64,000 nucleotides of DNA, taken from contig JANQAC010000002.1 in the NCBI GenBank assembly GCA_024707255.1, forward strand, positions 924,001 to 988,000, given 5' to 3'. A program made the position numbers and the translations under genes. The stretch comes from Asticcacaulis sp. Its GTDB lineage: Bacteria > Pseudomonadota > Alphaproteobacteria > Caulobacterales > Caulobacteraceae. This document shows positions 16,776-24,629 of this stretch, one piece after another. Numbering within the stretch: the first letter of the stretch is position 1; every line of letters starts with the position of its first letter. The notes under the pieces are model-generated. The model saw only the letters and a program-made list of their open reading frames with translations. It made no database searches and was not told the origin of the DNA.

Positions 16776-18238
16776 GCGAACACCTTTGCGCGTAAGCGAC
16801 CGATGACCTTGAGGGCCGGTTCGCGGATATCGTTGAGGTTCAGTGCCCAGGCGAGGGCGCCATAAACGACCACGCCGGCCAGGCCCTTGAGAACCAGGTC
16901 GATGATGGCGAGACCGGTATCCGGCACCAGTGCCACGGCCGCCATCATGATGGCGACGCTGGCAAGGGTTTTGCCGAGATCGAGCACGGGCACGGGCAGG
17001 GCCAGGGTTTTCAGACCCAGCCCCCAGGCGGCGATCAGGCCGAGGGTGAAACTGAGACACGAGGCCAGAGCGGCACCCATCAGGCCCATCAGCGGGATCA
17101 GGGTCAGGTTCAGCACGATATTGCTGACCGCGGGCACGGCCATGGCGACCACCAGCAGGCGGGTTTTGCGGGCCAGGGTAAAGGCCTGGAGGAAATAATA
17201 GGTGCCGAGGCCGGAGAACAGCGCGCCCAGGCTGATCAGCGGGGTGACGCTCAGGGCATCGGCGCGCAGGCCTTCGCCGATCAGCAGCGTGCCGAGCGCG
17301 GGGGCGACCATGATCAGGCCGCCGACGGCCGGGAACAGGACAAAGGCCATGGTGCGGATCTGGTGGCGGGCATTGGCCTTCAGTTCGGTTATGCCGCCAT
17401 GTTCCAGCGCATGGACCATGGCTGGACCACCGGCGGCGCCGAACCAGATGAACAGAACATCGAGGATGCGCGAAGCCAGCGAAAAGCCGGCATGATAGGC
17501 GCCGGCCTCGGCTTCATTGAGGAAATGGGCGATCAGGAAGCGATCAACCGTATAGAGCGCCAGGGTCAGGATCAGGCTGGCCGAAACGGGAAAACCATAA
17601 TGGGCATAGCCGCGGGCCCTTTCCGCGCTGAACCGGCCTTTGAGGGCGCGGCCCCAGTCTTCGCGCGCCACGAAGGGCAGGCACATAAGGGCAATCAGGC
17701 CGCCGCCGACCACGGGTGATGCGCCGCCCAGTCCGGCGGTGGCGCACAGGATGCCGAGGCCAAAACCGCCAGCGGTCTGGATCATGTCAAGCATTGACGC
17801 GGCCCCGACGCGGCCTTCGGAGCGGCGCTGTTCCTGCACCAGCTTGATCAGCGAGCGGAAGACCACGCAGCCGAGACCTAAGCCCATGGCCATTTTCAAT
17901 GATTGATCGGCGTCTCCCGATACCGGCCATAGCCACAGGCCAAGAGCGCAGGCAAGGGCGAAGACGATGGTGACGACGGCAAACAGGCGATAAACGGTGC
18001 CATAAAGCTCCGGTGCTTCAGGATTGCTGCGGGATTCGGCCGGGTAGAAGCGCGCCATGGCGGCTTCGATCCAGGTGAAGCACAGGGTCTGGGCTAGGCT
18101 GGATATACCGAAGGTGAGGGCATAGCGGCCGTAATCCTCCGGCGAGAGGAGGCGCGTGAACACCATCAGGGTGGCGAACCCGATCAGGCCCTGCAGGATA
18201 TTGGCGGGCAGATAGCCCCATAGACCTTTAGAGAACAT
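16772..18238 (-). CDS. hfsF: Holdfast flippase HfsF (Wzx family)
   Basis: A 488-residue polytopic protein of the MOP/PST (Wzx) family, predicted to flip the lipid-linked repeat unit to the periplasm. Typical start: GLWGYLPANILQGLIGFATLMVFTRLLSPEDYGRYAL; about 12-14 membrane segments follow. I chose ATG 18238, which has GGAGG (complement of 18245-18249) seven bases before it. That Shine-Dalgarno overlaps the base of a hairpin of copy C of the two-hairpin element, so translation may be modulated. It is coupled downstream to hfsG. Confidence 0.87.
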   Translation of the reverse strand: MFSKGLWGYLPANILQGLIGFATLMVFTRLLSPEDYGRYALTFGISSLAQTLCFTWIEAAMARFYPAESRSNPEAPELYGTVYRLFAVVTIVFALACALGLWLWPVSGDADQSLKMAMGLGLGCVVFRSLIKLVQEQRRSEGRVGAASMLDMIQTAGGFGLGILCATAGLGGASPVVGGGLIALMCLPFVAREDWGRALKGRFSAERARGYAHYGFPVSASLILTLALYTVDRFLIAHFLNEAEAGAYHAGFSLASRILDVLFIWFGAAGGPAMVHALEHGGITELKANARHQIRTMAFVLFPAVGGLIMVAPALGTLLIGEGLRADALSVTPLISLGALFSGLGTYYFLQAFTLARKTRLLVVAMAVPAVSNIVLNLTLIPLMGLMGAALASCLSFTLGLIAAWGLGLKTLALPVPVLDLGKTLASVAIMMAAVALVPDTGLAIIDLVLKGLAGVVVYGALAWALNLNDIREPALKVIGRLRAKVFA

Positions 18239-18247
18239 AGAAAGCCT

Positions 18248-18300
18248 CCGAGGCATTTGTGCCTCGGCAAGGGCAAGCGCCCGCCCGAGCCTTTGCGAGG
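18248..18300 (-). repeat. Two-hairpin intergenic element, copy C
   Basis: Read on the minus strand: CCTCGCAAAGGCT, then hairpin 1 GGGC-GCTT-GCCC, spacer TTG, then hairpin 2 CCGAGGCA-CAAA-TGCCTCGG (8-bp perfect stem). It lies between hfsE and hfsF, 3' of hfsE. The last two G of hairpin 2 are the first two of the hfsF GGAGG. Confidence 0.75.
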
Positions 18301-18334
18301 TATCTTCTAAAATAGAAAGCGAAGGCTGTGAGCA

Positions 18335-19852
18335 TCAGCGAACCGCCTTCGCATCACCCAGAAGGCAGGGAATGGTCATGGCCATGATGTAGAGATCAAA
18401 CCAGATCGAATGGCGCTCGATATATTCGACATCGAGGCCGATGCGGCGGCGGACGTCCTCGGCATTATCGAGCGGGCCGCGCGAACCCTTGATCGCCGCC
18501 CATCCGGTGACGCCCGGCTTCATGCGGTGGCGCCAGGCATATTCGGCCACTAGGCGCGCACTTTCGTCGGGGCCGGTCTTCATGCCGATGGCGTGCGGGC
18601 GGGGGCCGACCAGAGACATCTCGCCACGGATCACATTGAACAATTGCGGCAGTTCGTCGATGCTGGTCTTGCGGATGAAGCGGCCGATGCGGGTGACGCG
18701 CGGATCGCCCTTTGTCACCTGCTGGGCGGCCGTATGGTCGGTCAGGTGGGTATACATGGAGCGGAATTTCCAGACCCGGATCGCCTCGTTATTGAAGCCG
18801 TGTCGGCGCTGGCGGAAGAAGACCGGACCGGGGCTGTCGAGCTTGATCAGCAGGGCTATGACCAGCATCAGCGGCGAGAAGATGATCAGGGCCAGGGTGC
18901 CGATGACCAGGTCTTCAGCGCGCTTTACCATCGCCTTGCGGTCGTCTTCCGAGATACCGGAAACGCGCGCCAGCGGAATATCGGCGACGCGCGACCAGGC
19001 GGCTTTGGTGGCATTGCTTCCGTCCATGTCGACGAACAGGGAGACCTCGTTAGGCAGGCTACGCAGCTTTTCGATAATGGTCTTGACGCGCGCCTTGGCC
19101 GAGGTGTCGAGCGCCACGACGATCTGGTCGACATAGGGGGTGATCTTGTGGCCGAGCAGGGACTGGACATCGCCCAGCACCGGCACGCCGGCGACGGCCT
19201 GGGGCGTGCGCGCCAGCCGGTCATCGAAAATGCCAAGAATATTGACATGTCGCTGCTCAAGGGCCGCTTCAACCAGCTTTTCGGCGTGTTTGGTTGCGCC
19301 AACGATGACGATGCTGGGGATCAGCTTGCCCTGGCGGCGCCAGCGATCGACGAGGCTCCACCACAACAGATGCTGAAGCATGAAATAGACCAGGGTGACG
19401 GTCATCCAGAAACGGACGGCGGCGGTGACGGCGTAGTCGTTTATCGAAAAGTCGGCCAGGAAATCCGCCAGAAGATAACCGGCGCCAAAGACCAGGGCCA
19501 GCTTGACCAGATGGATCGAGACGCGGGCATTGCGGCCGAAACGGTACAGACCGCTGAGATAAAGCGCCCAGTAGAGGCCGAGCGTAGTGGCGATAAAGGG
19601 CAGGATGTTGCCGAGCGGGCTGGTGAAGAAGCCTTGCGGCGCTACCGAGCGGGCGCAGACGACGGCGAAGAAGACCAGGGCCAGGAAATCGATGCCGCGG
19701 AACAGGCGGACGAACATGTCGCCGCTGCGCCGTTCGCGCGCCGAAACCAGCTTTTCCGGCCGGAATGGTCCCCTGCGATCTTTCGGATCGTCGGGAAATG
19801 CATCTAGGCAGGTCGCATCTTCGAGCGTTTGGCGGGGGAGGGCGGCGTTCAT
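18335..19852 (-). CDS. hfsE: Holdfast initiating sugar-phosphate transferase HfsE (polyprenyl glycosylphosphotransferase)
   Basis: The 505-residue enzyme transfers hexose-1-phosphate to undecaprenyl phosphate, the first step of holdfast unit synthesis. Seen: four or so N-terminal membrane segments (residues 50-180), a central Rossmann-like CoA-binding-type domain (IVIVGATKHAEKLVEAAL), another membrane helix, and the WcaJ/WbaP-type catalytic domain with KLDSPGPVFFRQRRHG, RVWKFRSMY, TRIGRFIRKTSIDELPQ and VGPRPHA. Length and order match the Caulobacter HfsE/PssY group. It heads the leftward hfsE-F-G-H block. Confidence 0.9.
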   Translation of the reverse strand: MNAALPRQTLEDATCLDAFPDDPKDRRGPFRPEKLVSARERRSGDMFVRLFRGIDFLALVFFAVVCARSVAPQGFFTSPLGNILPFIATTLGLYWALYLSGLYRFGRNARVSIHLVKLALVFGAGYLLADFLADFSINDYAVTAAVRFWMTVTLVYFMLQHLLWWSLVDRWRRQGKLIPSIVIVGATKHAEKLVEAALEQRHVNILGIFDDRLARTPQAVAGVPVLGDVQSLLGHKITPYVDQIVVALDTSAKARVKTIIEKLRSLPNEVSLFVDMDGSNATKAAWSRVADIPLARVSGISEDDRKAMVKRAEDLVIGTLALIIFSPLMLVIALLIKLDSPGPVFFRQRRHGFNNEAIRVWKFRSMYTHLTDHTAAQQVTKGDPRVTRIGRFIRKTSIDELPQLFNVIRGEMSLVGPRPHAIGMKTGPDESARLVAEYAWRHRMKPGVTGWAAIKGSRGPLDNAEDVRRRIGLDVEYIERHSIWFDLYIMAMTIPCLLGDAKAVR

Positions 19853-20118
19853 GACCTGATTTCGAGCTTGTTCTAGGCTTGGGACGAGGTTACGGCATTT
19901 GGCTTAGGCGTCAGTTAACAGGCGGCGATTTTCCTGATTTTTTCTTGTTCCGGTGCGGGACGGACCGGTAACGGGCTGCAAGTCCGGTGCCGGAGTGGCG
20001 GGGTTTCGCGCCTGAAATGGCTCACGCGGGAAGGATTTGATGGCTGTCGCGCAAAGCTGTGTACCTTTTTTGTAAACGGCGTTGCCTTTTAAAAACGAAT
20101 ACGCTAACTCAGCCATAA

Positions 20119-20208
20119 CGGAGACGTGGCCGAGAGGCTGAAGGCACTCGTTTGCTAAATGAGCGTACCCCCAAAAGGGTACCCAGGGTTCGAATCCCTG
20201 CGTCTCCG
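20119..20208 (+). tRNA. tRNA-Ser(GCU)
   Basis: Complete cloverleaf with the long variable arm of serine tRNAs (TACCCCCAAAAGGGTA). The anticodon loop TTGCTAA gives GCT. Acceptor GGAGACG/CGTCTCC, T-arm AGGGTTCGAATCCCT; the CCA (20209-20211) is encoded. The phage remnant begins within about 250 bp of its 3' end, consistent with use of the tRNA as an attachment site. Confidence 0.95.
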
Positions 20209-20307
20209 CCATTCACCCTTGATTTTATTATCATTTTACTCTATTGTAGCTTTCTACCCCCTCGCAAACCCCCACTTTGGAATGCGGGATCGGGCGGCAT
20301 GTAGCGG

Positions 20308-20470
20308 TTACGCGGCGTGGTTACGCTTATCCTGATCAGCCAGGCGCTCGGCATAGTCGCGCACTTCACGGGCAAGAGCGTAGGTATAGGCGCCCTGTTT
20401 GACCTTCCGAAACTCACCGCGCTTCATGAGGCGCTGAACGGTATCATCGCTTAAGCCCGAAGTAGAGCGT
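20308..20470 (-). pseudogene. Excisionase-like HTH protein remnant
   Basis: The minus-strand frame ending at 20308 encodes GLSDDTVQRLMKRGEFRKVKQGAY followed by a charged helix, which reads like the winged/MerR-like helix-turn-helix of phage excisionases or AlpA proteins. Upstream of about 20470 the same DNA is coding on the plus strand for the phage scaffold, so the N-terminus seems cut off at a deletion junction. The identity is tentative. Confidence 0.4.
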
Positions 20471-21058
20471 CTGCGGACGCTGAGTGCAAAGCTGGCCTCT
20501 TCGATCCCTGACGAGATCGCGGAATTCAACGCCAAGCACGATTACGACCCGGAAGACCTGCAAAGGTACGCACGGGAAGACCCGGCGGGATACCTGGCCT
20601 TACAGGCTCAAATCCACGCCGAACGCACGAAGCTTGAACAGAAGATCGCGGTAAAGGCTGAGGCTGACCGCGCCGCTCAAGAGGCTTTCGTGAACGAACA
20701 GGCTGAGCGCCTGAGCCAAATCGCACCCGATCTGGCTAAAGACCCAACCATTCTGACGGCCCTTGGTGATTACCTTCCGAAGACCGGCATCCCCGCTGCG
20801 GCGCTGAAGGATGCTTCTGCGGAAGAGCTCGTAATCCTGAACAAGGCCCGTTTGTACGACGAGATGATGGCCAAGGCTGCGGCCAAACCCATTCCCGCTC
20901 CCGTACCCAAACCACAGCCCGCAAAGATCGCGCCACAAGGCAGCGGTCGTCCGGCGAGCAGTTCAACCCAACGAGCGGTCCAAGAGACCCGCAATCGGCT
21001 CGCGCAAACGCGCTCCATTGATGACGCAGCGGAGTTGATTGCCAAATTAGGATTCTAG
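20436..21058 (+). CDS. Phage scaffolding protein, 5'-truncated
   Basis: The plus frame is open from about 20436 with no usable early start; a GTG at 20690 would give only the last 122 residues. The coding text (PEVERLRTLSAKL, IPDEIAEFNAKHDYDPEDLQ, then long Glu/Ala/Gln-rich helices, then a Pro-rich linker and STQRAVQETRNRLAQ) is what phage scaffold proteins look like: acidic, helical and placed immediately before the major capsid gene. The missing N-terminus fits a deletion that removed terminase and portal. Scaffold identity is inferred from position and composition. Confidence 0.6.
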
Positions 21059-21062
21059 TCTA

Positions 21063-22013
21063 ATGGCATTCCCCACTAATACCTTCGCCACCTATGAGGC
21101 GGTTGGCAACCGCGAAGACCTGGCCAATGTGATCTATAAGATCGCCACGACCATGCGCCCGTTTCAGGAAAACATCAAAAAGGGTACCTGTAAGGCCACT
21201 TTCACCGAATGGCAGACTTCGACTCTGCGCACGCCCGTTGCCACGAACAAGAACGTTCAGGGTGACGACACGACCGCCACGGCCGCTATCACGACCCTGC
21301 GTCGTGGCAACCGCACGCAAATCTTCAAAGAAGCCGCGTCGGTCACTCGCACTCAGCAAGTCGTGGATTCTGCCGGCCGTCCGAATGAAATGTCATTCCA
21401 GGTGCTCTACAAGGGCGAAAACCTGCTGAACGATATGGAAATGTCCTTGCTGGCCAATCTCGCGGCCATCACGGGCGATGACACGACGGCGCCGCAACTT
21501 GCCGGTGCACTGGCGTGGATGTCCTCAAACGTCTCGCGCGGCGCGGGCGGTTCGTCCGGCTCCTACTCCGGGGGTCAGGGCGCGGCTACCAACGGCACGC
21601 AACGTGCTTTTACCGAAAGCCTGCTCAAGACTGTTCTAGCCTCGGCTTTCACCAATGGTGCGTCGGGTCCGAAACTGGCCCTAATGAGCGCCACGCAAAA
21701 GGGCGTCTTCTCTGGCTTCACTGGCATTGCCGATATCCGCAAGGATGCAGGCGGCGGTCAGGCTACCATCGTCGGCGCGGCTGATACCTACATCGGTGAC
21801 TTCGGTCAAATCACGACGGTTCCGGTTCAGTTCGGCCTGACCCGTGACGTGCTGATCATCGACCCGTCGTATTGGGAACTGGCCTACCTGTCGCCGCTCG
21901 ATACGTCACCGCTGGCCAAGACCGGTGACTCCGACCGCAAGCAACTGGTGGCAGAAGCCACGCTGATCTCGCGCAACGAGAAGGCCTCGGCCCTTATTGC
22001 TGACCTTTCCTAA
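21063..22013 (+). CDS. Major capsid protein (SU10-like, DUF5309)
   Basis: A 316-residue protein matching the DUF5309/SU10 major capsid family by its start (PTNTFATYEAVGNREDLANVIYKI), the EWQTSTLRTP segment, the KEAASVTRTQQVVDSAGR segment and the C-terminal LIIDPSYWELAYLSPLDTSPLAKTGDS motif that ends the family domain. It forms the HK97-fold shell. It directly follows the scaffold gene and appears intact. Confidence 0.88.
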   Translation: MAFPTNTFATYEAVGNREDLANVIYKIATTMRPFQENIKKGTCKATFTEWQTSTLRTPVATNKNVQGDDTTATAAITTLRRGNRTQIFKEAASVTRTQQVVDSAGRPNEMSFQVLYKGENLLNDMEMSLLANLAAITGDDTTAPQLAGALAWMSSNVSRGAGGSSGSYSGGQGAATNGTQRAFTESLLKTVLASAFTNGASGPKLALMSATQKGVFSGFTGIADIRKDAGGGQATIVGAADTYIGDFGQITTVPVQFGLTRDVLIIDPSYWELAYLSPLDTSPLAKTGDSDRKQLVAEATLISRNEKASALIADLS

Positions 22014-22081
22014 CCGCTCTGAGTGAGCAAACACCTTTGAGGCGGCTCCTGCGGGGGTCGCCTTTTTTCATGGAGAATTAG

Positions 22082-22345
22082 ATGCCCGTCTTTAAAAAAG
22101 AGATCGAAACCGGCCCCCAAGAGGCTGAGCCTACTGTTCGCGTTCGCGTGACAAAGCAGGGCCACGGCAAGATCAGCACTGGCGTTCACAACGCAACTGA
22201 CGGTGAGGAGTTCTTTGCCGAGGGCGAAGAGATTGACCTTCCCAAGAGCATCGCGGAGGCGCTCATGTCGGGAGAGCCGGAACACAATCACGCCGGCAGC
22301 TTCCGTCACTACGTCGATATCGCCAAGCCTGCGAAGGCCGCTTAA
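22082..22345 (+). CDS. Small phage protein, head region
   Basis: An 87-residue protein of unknown function (MPVFKKEIETGPQEAEPTVRVRVTKQGHGKI...). It contains an EEFFAEGEEIDLPKSIAEAL segment resembling a short domain seen in phage head-region proteins. The place just after the capsid gene suggests a minor head or decoration role (inference). It is followed 2 bp later by the next gene. Confidence 0.65.
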   Translation: MPVFKKEIETGPQEAEPTVRVRVTKQGHGKISTGVHNATDGEEFFAEGEEIDLPKSIAEALMSGEPEHNHAGSFRHYVDIAKPAKAA

Positions 22346-22347
22346 CA

Positions 22348-22692
22348 ATGGCTGAGGCCCATGAGTACGGATGGGTACGTTTCCCCGACCTGATAGGTGG
22401 AACGAAGCGGTGGGTGCGGTTTGAGCCTGATGGAACATGCCGTGTGAAGTACGAAACCGAAATGACGGATATCAAAGGCGCGTTGGATCATAACCACGAG
22501 GCCCGCGCGCATTCCGGCGGCAAGATGATGGGGGGCAACATGGTTCGCGCCATGTCGGTTCCCGAAGGCGTCCGCATCAAGTGGATGGTCGAAGAGGGCT
22601 GGGACTGCCAGAAGCCTGAGCATAACGACCGCCTAGTCAAGAAAATGAATGACCTGGATTACCAATACCTCCGCACAGGCGGGGGCGCGTAG
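22348..22692 (+). CDS. Phage hypothetical protein, head region
   Basis: A 114-residue soluble protein of unknown function (YGWVRFPDLIGGTKRWVRFEPDGTC...). It is part of the tightly packed late operon between capsid and adaptor genes, and may be a head completion or internal protein. No motif recognised. Confidence 0.65.
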   Translation: MAEAHEYGWVRFPDLIGGTKRWVRFEPDGTCRVKYETEMTDIKGALDHNHEARAHSGGKMMGGNMVRAMSVPEGVRIKWMVEEGWDCQKPEHNDRLVKKMNDLDYQYLRTGGGA

Positions 22693-22717
22693 CCCTGCAA
22701 CAGGATGGCTCAATTCG

Positions 22718-23323
22718 ATGACCATTGATTCATATGCCAAGGTTCAGGCGAGCATAGCCCTATGGCTGAACCGACCCGATCTTGGCGTATACATTCCCGA
22801 CTTCATCGCGCTCGCTGAAAATCGTCTTAATCGTCTACTCTGCGATAATGTCAATCTGGTGAAAAAGACATCTATCACCCTGTCGAGTTCAGAGACGTGC
22901 CTGCCTGACGACTTCAACGGAATGGTGTCGCTGATCTACCCCGGCCCCTCCGGCGGCGCGCTACGTTACAAGCCCGCATCAGACTTCTTCGACCTGCGCA
23001 CGACCGGTGGACCCTATCCGCAATATTTCACAATTAGCGCAGGCAACCTGTGTGTTTGGCCCGGACCAAGTGATGCCGCCACACTGACTATGCGCTACCG
23101 GACCAAGCTGGATGCGCTCAAATATGGCCCCAACTGGCTATTGGACAATCATCCGGATGCCTACGTGTTTGGCGCCCTGGTGGAGGCTTGCGGGTATGAG
23201 GAAGACCCGCGCGGCCCGCTTTGGCAGAACAAATTCAACACCATCATCGAAGAGATCAACGATCAAGCGCAGGACATCGCTTTCGGCGGGCCTCTGCAAG
23301 TCAAATCCTGCGGCGGCGAATAG
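22718..23323 (+). CDS. Phage adaptor (head-tail connector) protein 1
   Basis: A 201-residue protein of the SU10-like phage adaptor type: begins with a helix MTIDSYAKVQASIALWLNRPDL...IPDFIALAENRLNRLL, has a central beta part with LPDDFNGMVSLIY, and ends with LLDNHPDAYVFGALVEACGYEEDPRGP, a common pattern of these portal-attached adaptors. I start at ATG 22718, where similarity begins. The next gene encodes a paralogue. Confidence 0.75.
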   Translation: MTIDSYAKVQASIALWLNRPDLGVYIPDFIALAENRLNRLLCDNVNLVKKTSITLSSSETCLPDDFNGMVSLIYPGPSGGALRYKPASDFFDLRTTGGPYPQYFTISAGNLCVWPGPSDAATLTMRYRTKLDALKYGPNWLLDNHPDAYVFGALVEACGYEEDPRGPLWQNKFNTIIEEINDQAQDIAFGGPLQVKSCGGE

Positions 23324-23331
23324 GAACGTAA

Positions 23332-23952
23332 ATGGCCATTAACAGCTACTCGACATTGCAGGATGCGATCTTGGCGTATATCGCGCGCCCCGATCTGACA
23401 GCCCGCGTCACCGACTTTATCACCCTGGCTGAGGGCACTCTGAGCGGCATTCTCCGCACCCGCCGCATGATCACAACGGATGAAGTTGTCGTTAACTCAG
23501 GGCAGGATAGAGCGGCGTTACCGGATGACCTGCTTTCCATCCTCTATATTTCCGCCCTGACAGACCGCACGAAGACCCTGACTGCGCAGCCGCCGGAATA
23601 CATCGCCAAGGCCATGCGTCTCAGGCAGTCTACACCCGGTGAGCCCCTATATTACGCCGTACTAGGCTCTGACATGGCGGTCTGTCCCATCCCCTCGGCC
23701 TCAAAAACCTACCTGCTGTCCTACTACGCCAAGATACCGGCCCTGACCAATTCGGCCACCACAAACTGGCTTTTGCAGGATCACCCCGAACTGTACCTCT
23801 ACACGGCACTGATGCACGCTGCGCCTTACATGGCCGATGATCAGCGCTCGCAGTTGTTTGAAAACAGCGTCGTCAAGATGGTGCAATTCCTCATCGACAA
23901 CAACAAGCGGACCTCCCTTGAGGACGAAGCTTACAGCGAGTTCAAGGGCTAG
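23332..23952 (+). CDS. Phage adaptor (head-tail connector) protein 2
   Basis: A 206-residue paralogue of the preceding gene: same order of motifs (YSTLQDAILAYIARPDL...VTDFITLAEGTLSGIL, LPDDLLSILYIS, LQDHPELYLYTALMHAAPYMADDQR). The two are clearly related but well diverged, so the duplication is old. They could form a mixed adaptor ring or two stacked rings. Confidence 0.75.
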   Translation: MAINSYSTLQDAILAYIARPDLTARVTDFITLAEGTLSGILRTRRMITTDEVVVNSGQDRAALPDDLLSILYISALTDRTKTLTAQPPEYIAKAMRLRQSTPGEPLYYAVLGSDMAVCPIPSASKTYLLSYYAKIPALTNSATTNWLLQDHPELYLYTALMHAAPYMADDQRSQLFENSVVKMVQFLIDNNKRTSLEDEAYSEFKG

Positions 23953-23954
23953 TC

Positions 23955-24629
23955 ATGGGTATTACACCGAATTATGGCTGGGATTATCCCGACAACGGCG
24001 GCGATACGGATAATTGGGGCGTATTGCTCACGACCCTTTTCGGTGAGCAGGATACTGACCTAAAGAACGTTTCTGACGTAGCGGATTCAGCTCAGGCAGA
24101 TGCGACATCGGCTCTGGGGCTTGCGACCGTCGCCGCCCCGACAGGCGCGGTCATGGATTTCCTGCGCACGACTGCGCCGACCGGCTGGACCGTCCTGAAT
24201 GGAACCATAGGCGATGCGTCATCTGGGGCAGATTACGCCAATGCAGCGGCTGAAACGCTTTTTACCCTGCTATGGGGACAGTTCGACGATACCCTGATGC
24301 CAATGCTGACATCGGCTGGAGGGGCGTCCTCGCGCGGCGCAGATGCGGCAACCGATTGGGCGGCTCACAAGCGCCTGACCATGACATTGCAGGCCGGCAA
24401 GTTCAGGCGCTCTTATCTGCCCGCTACAACCGGCGCCGTTGGCGCGACAGTGGCTCAGCAACTACCGGCACACACCCACGATATCCCGTTGCGGCAGACC
24501 AGTGGCGGCGGTAGTTTTGTAGCGGCATCGACGGGCGGTTCGTCTTTCACCGGCACCACAGCCTCGGCGGGCACGGGCACTGATCTTTACCCTGCTCATG
24601 GCGTCTACCTGACCTGCATTAAGCTGTAA
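23955..24629 (+). CDS. Phage tail collar/fibre protein
   Basis: A 224-residue protein with an N-terminal part typical of tail fibre assembly (PNYGWDYPDNGGDTDNWGVLL), then a tail-collar-like domain: PTGAVMDFLRTTAPTGWTVLNGT and the C-terminal QQLPAHTHDIPL...YPAHGVYLTCIKL. The collar domain family is found in short tail fibres and receptor-binding proteins. Stop and start overlap with the next gene (TAATG). Confidence 0.78.
   Translation: MGITPNYGWDYPDNGGDTDNWGVLLTTLFGEQDTDLKNVSDVADSAQADATSALGLATVAAPTGAVMDFLRTTAPTGWTVLNGTIGDASSGADYANAAAETLFTLLWGQFDDTLMPMLTSAGGASSRGADAATDWAAHKRLTMTLQAGKFRRSYLPATTGAVGATVAQQLPAHTHDIPLRQTSGGGSFVAASTGGSSFTGTTASAGTGTDLYPAHGVYLTCIKL

Noticed and set aside
19904..20212. 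102-residue minus-strand frame
   Set aside because: Its N-terminus is the reverse of tRNA-Ser and the rest has no coding features.
20690..20690. GTG 20690 as a true start of a 122-residue phage protein
   Set aside because: Protein-like coding text in the same frame continues more than 200 bases upstream, so the gene is truncated, not short.
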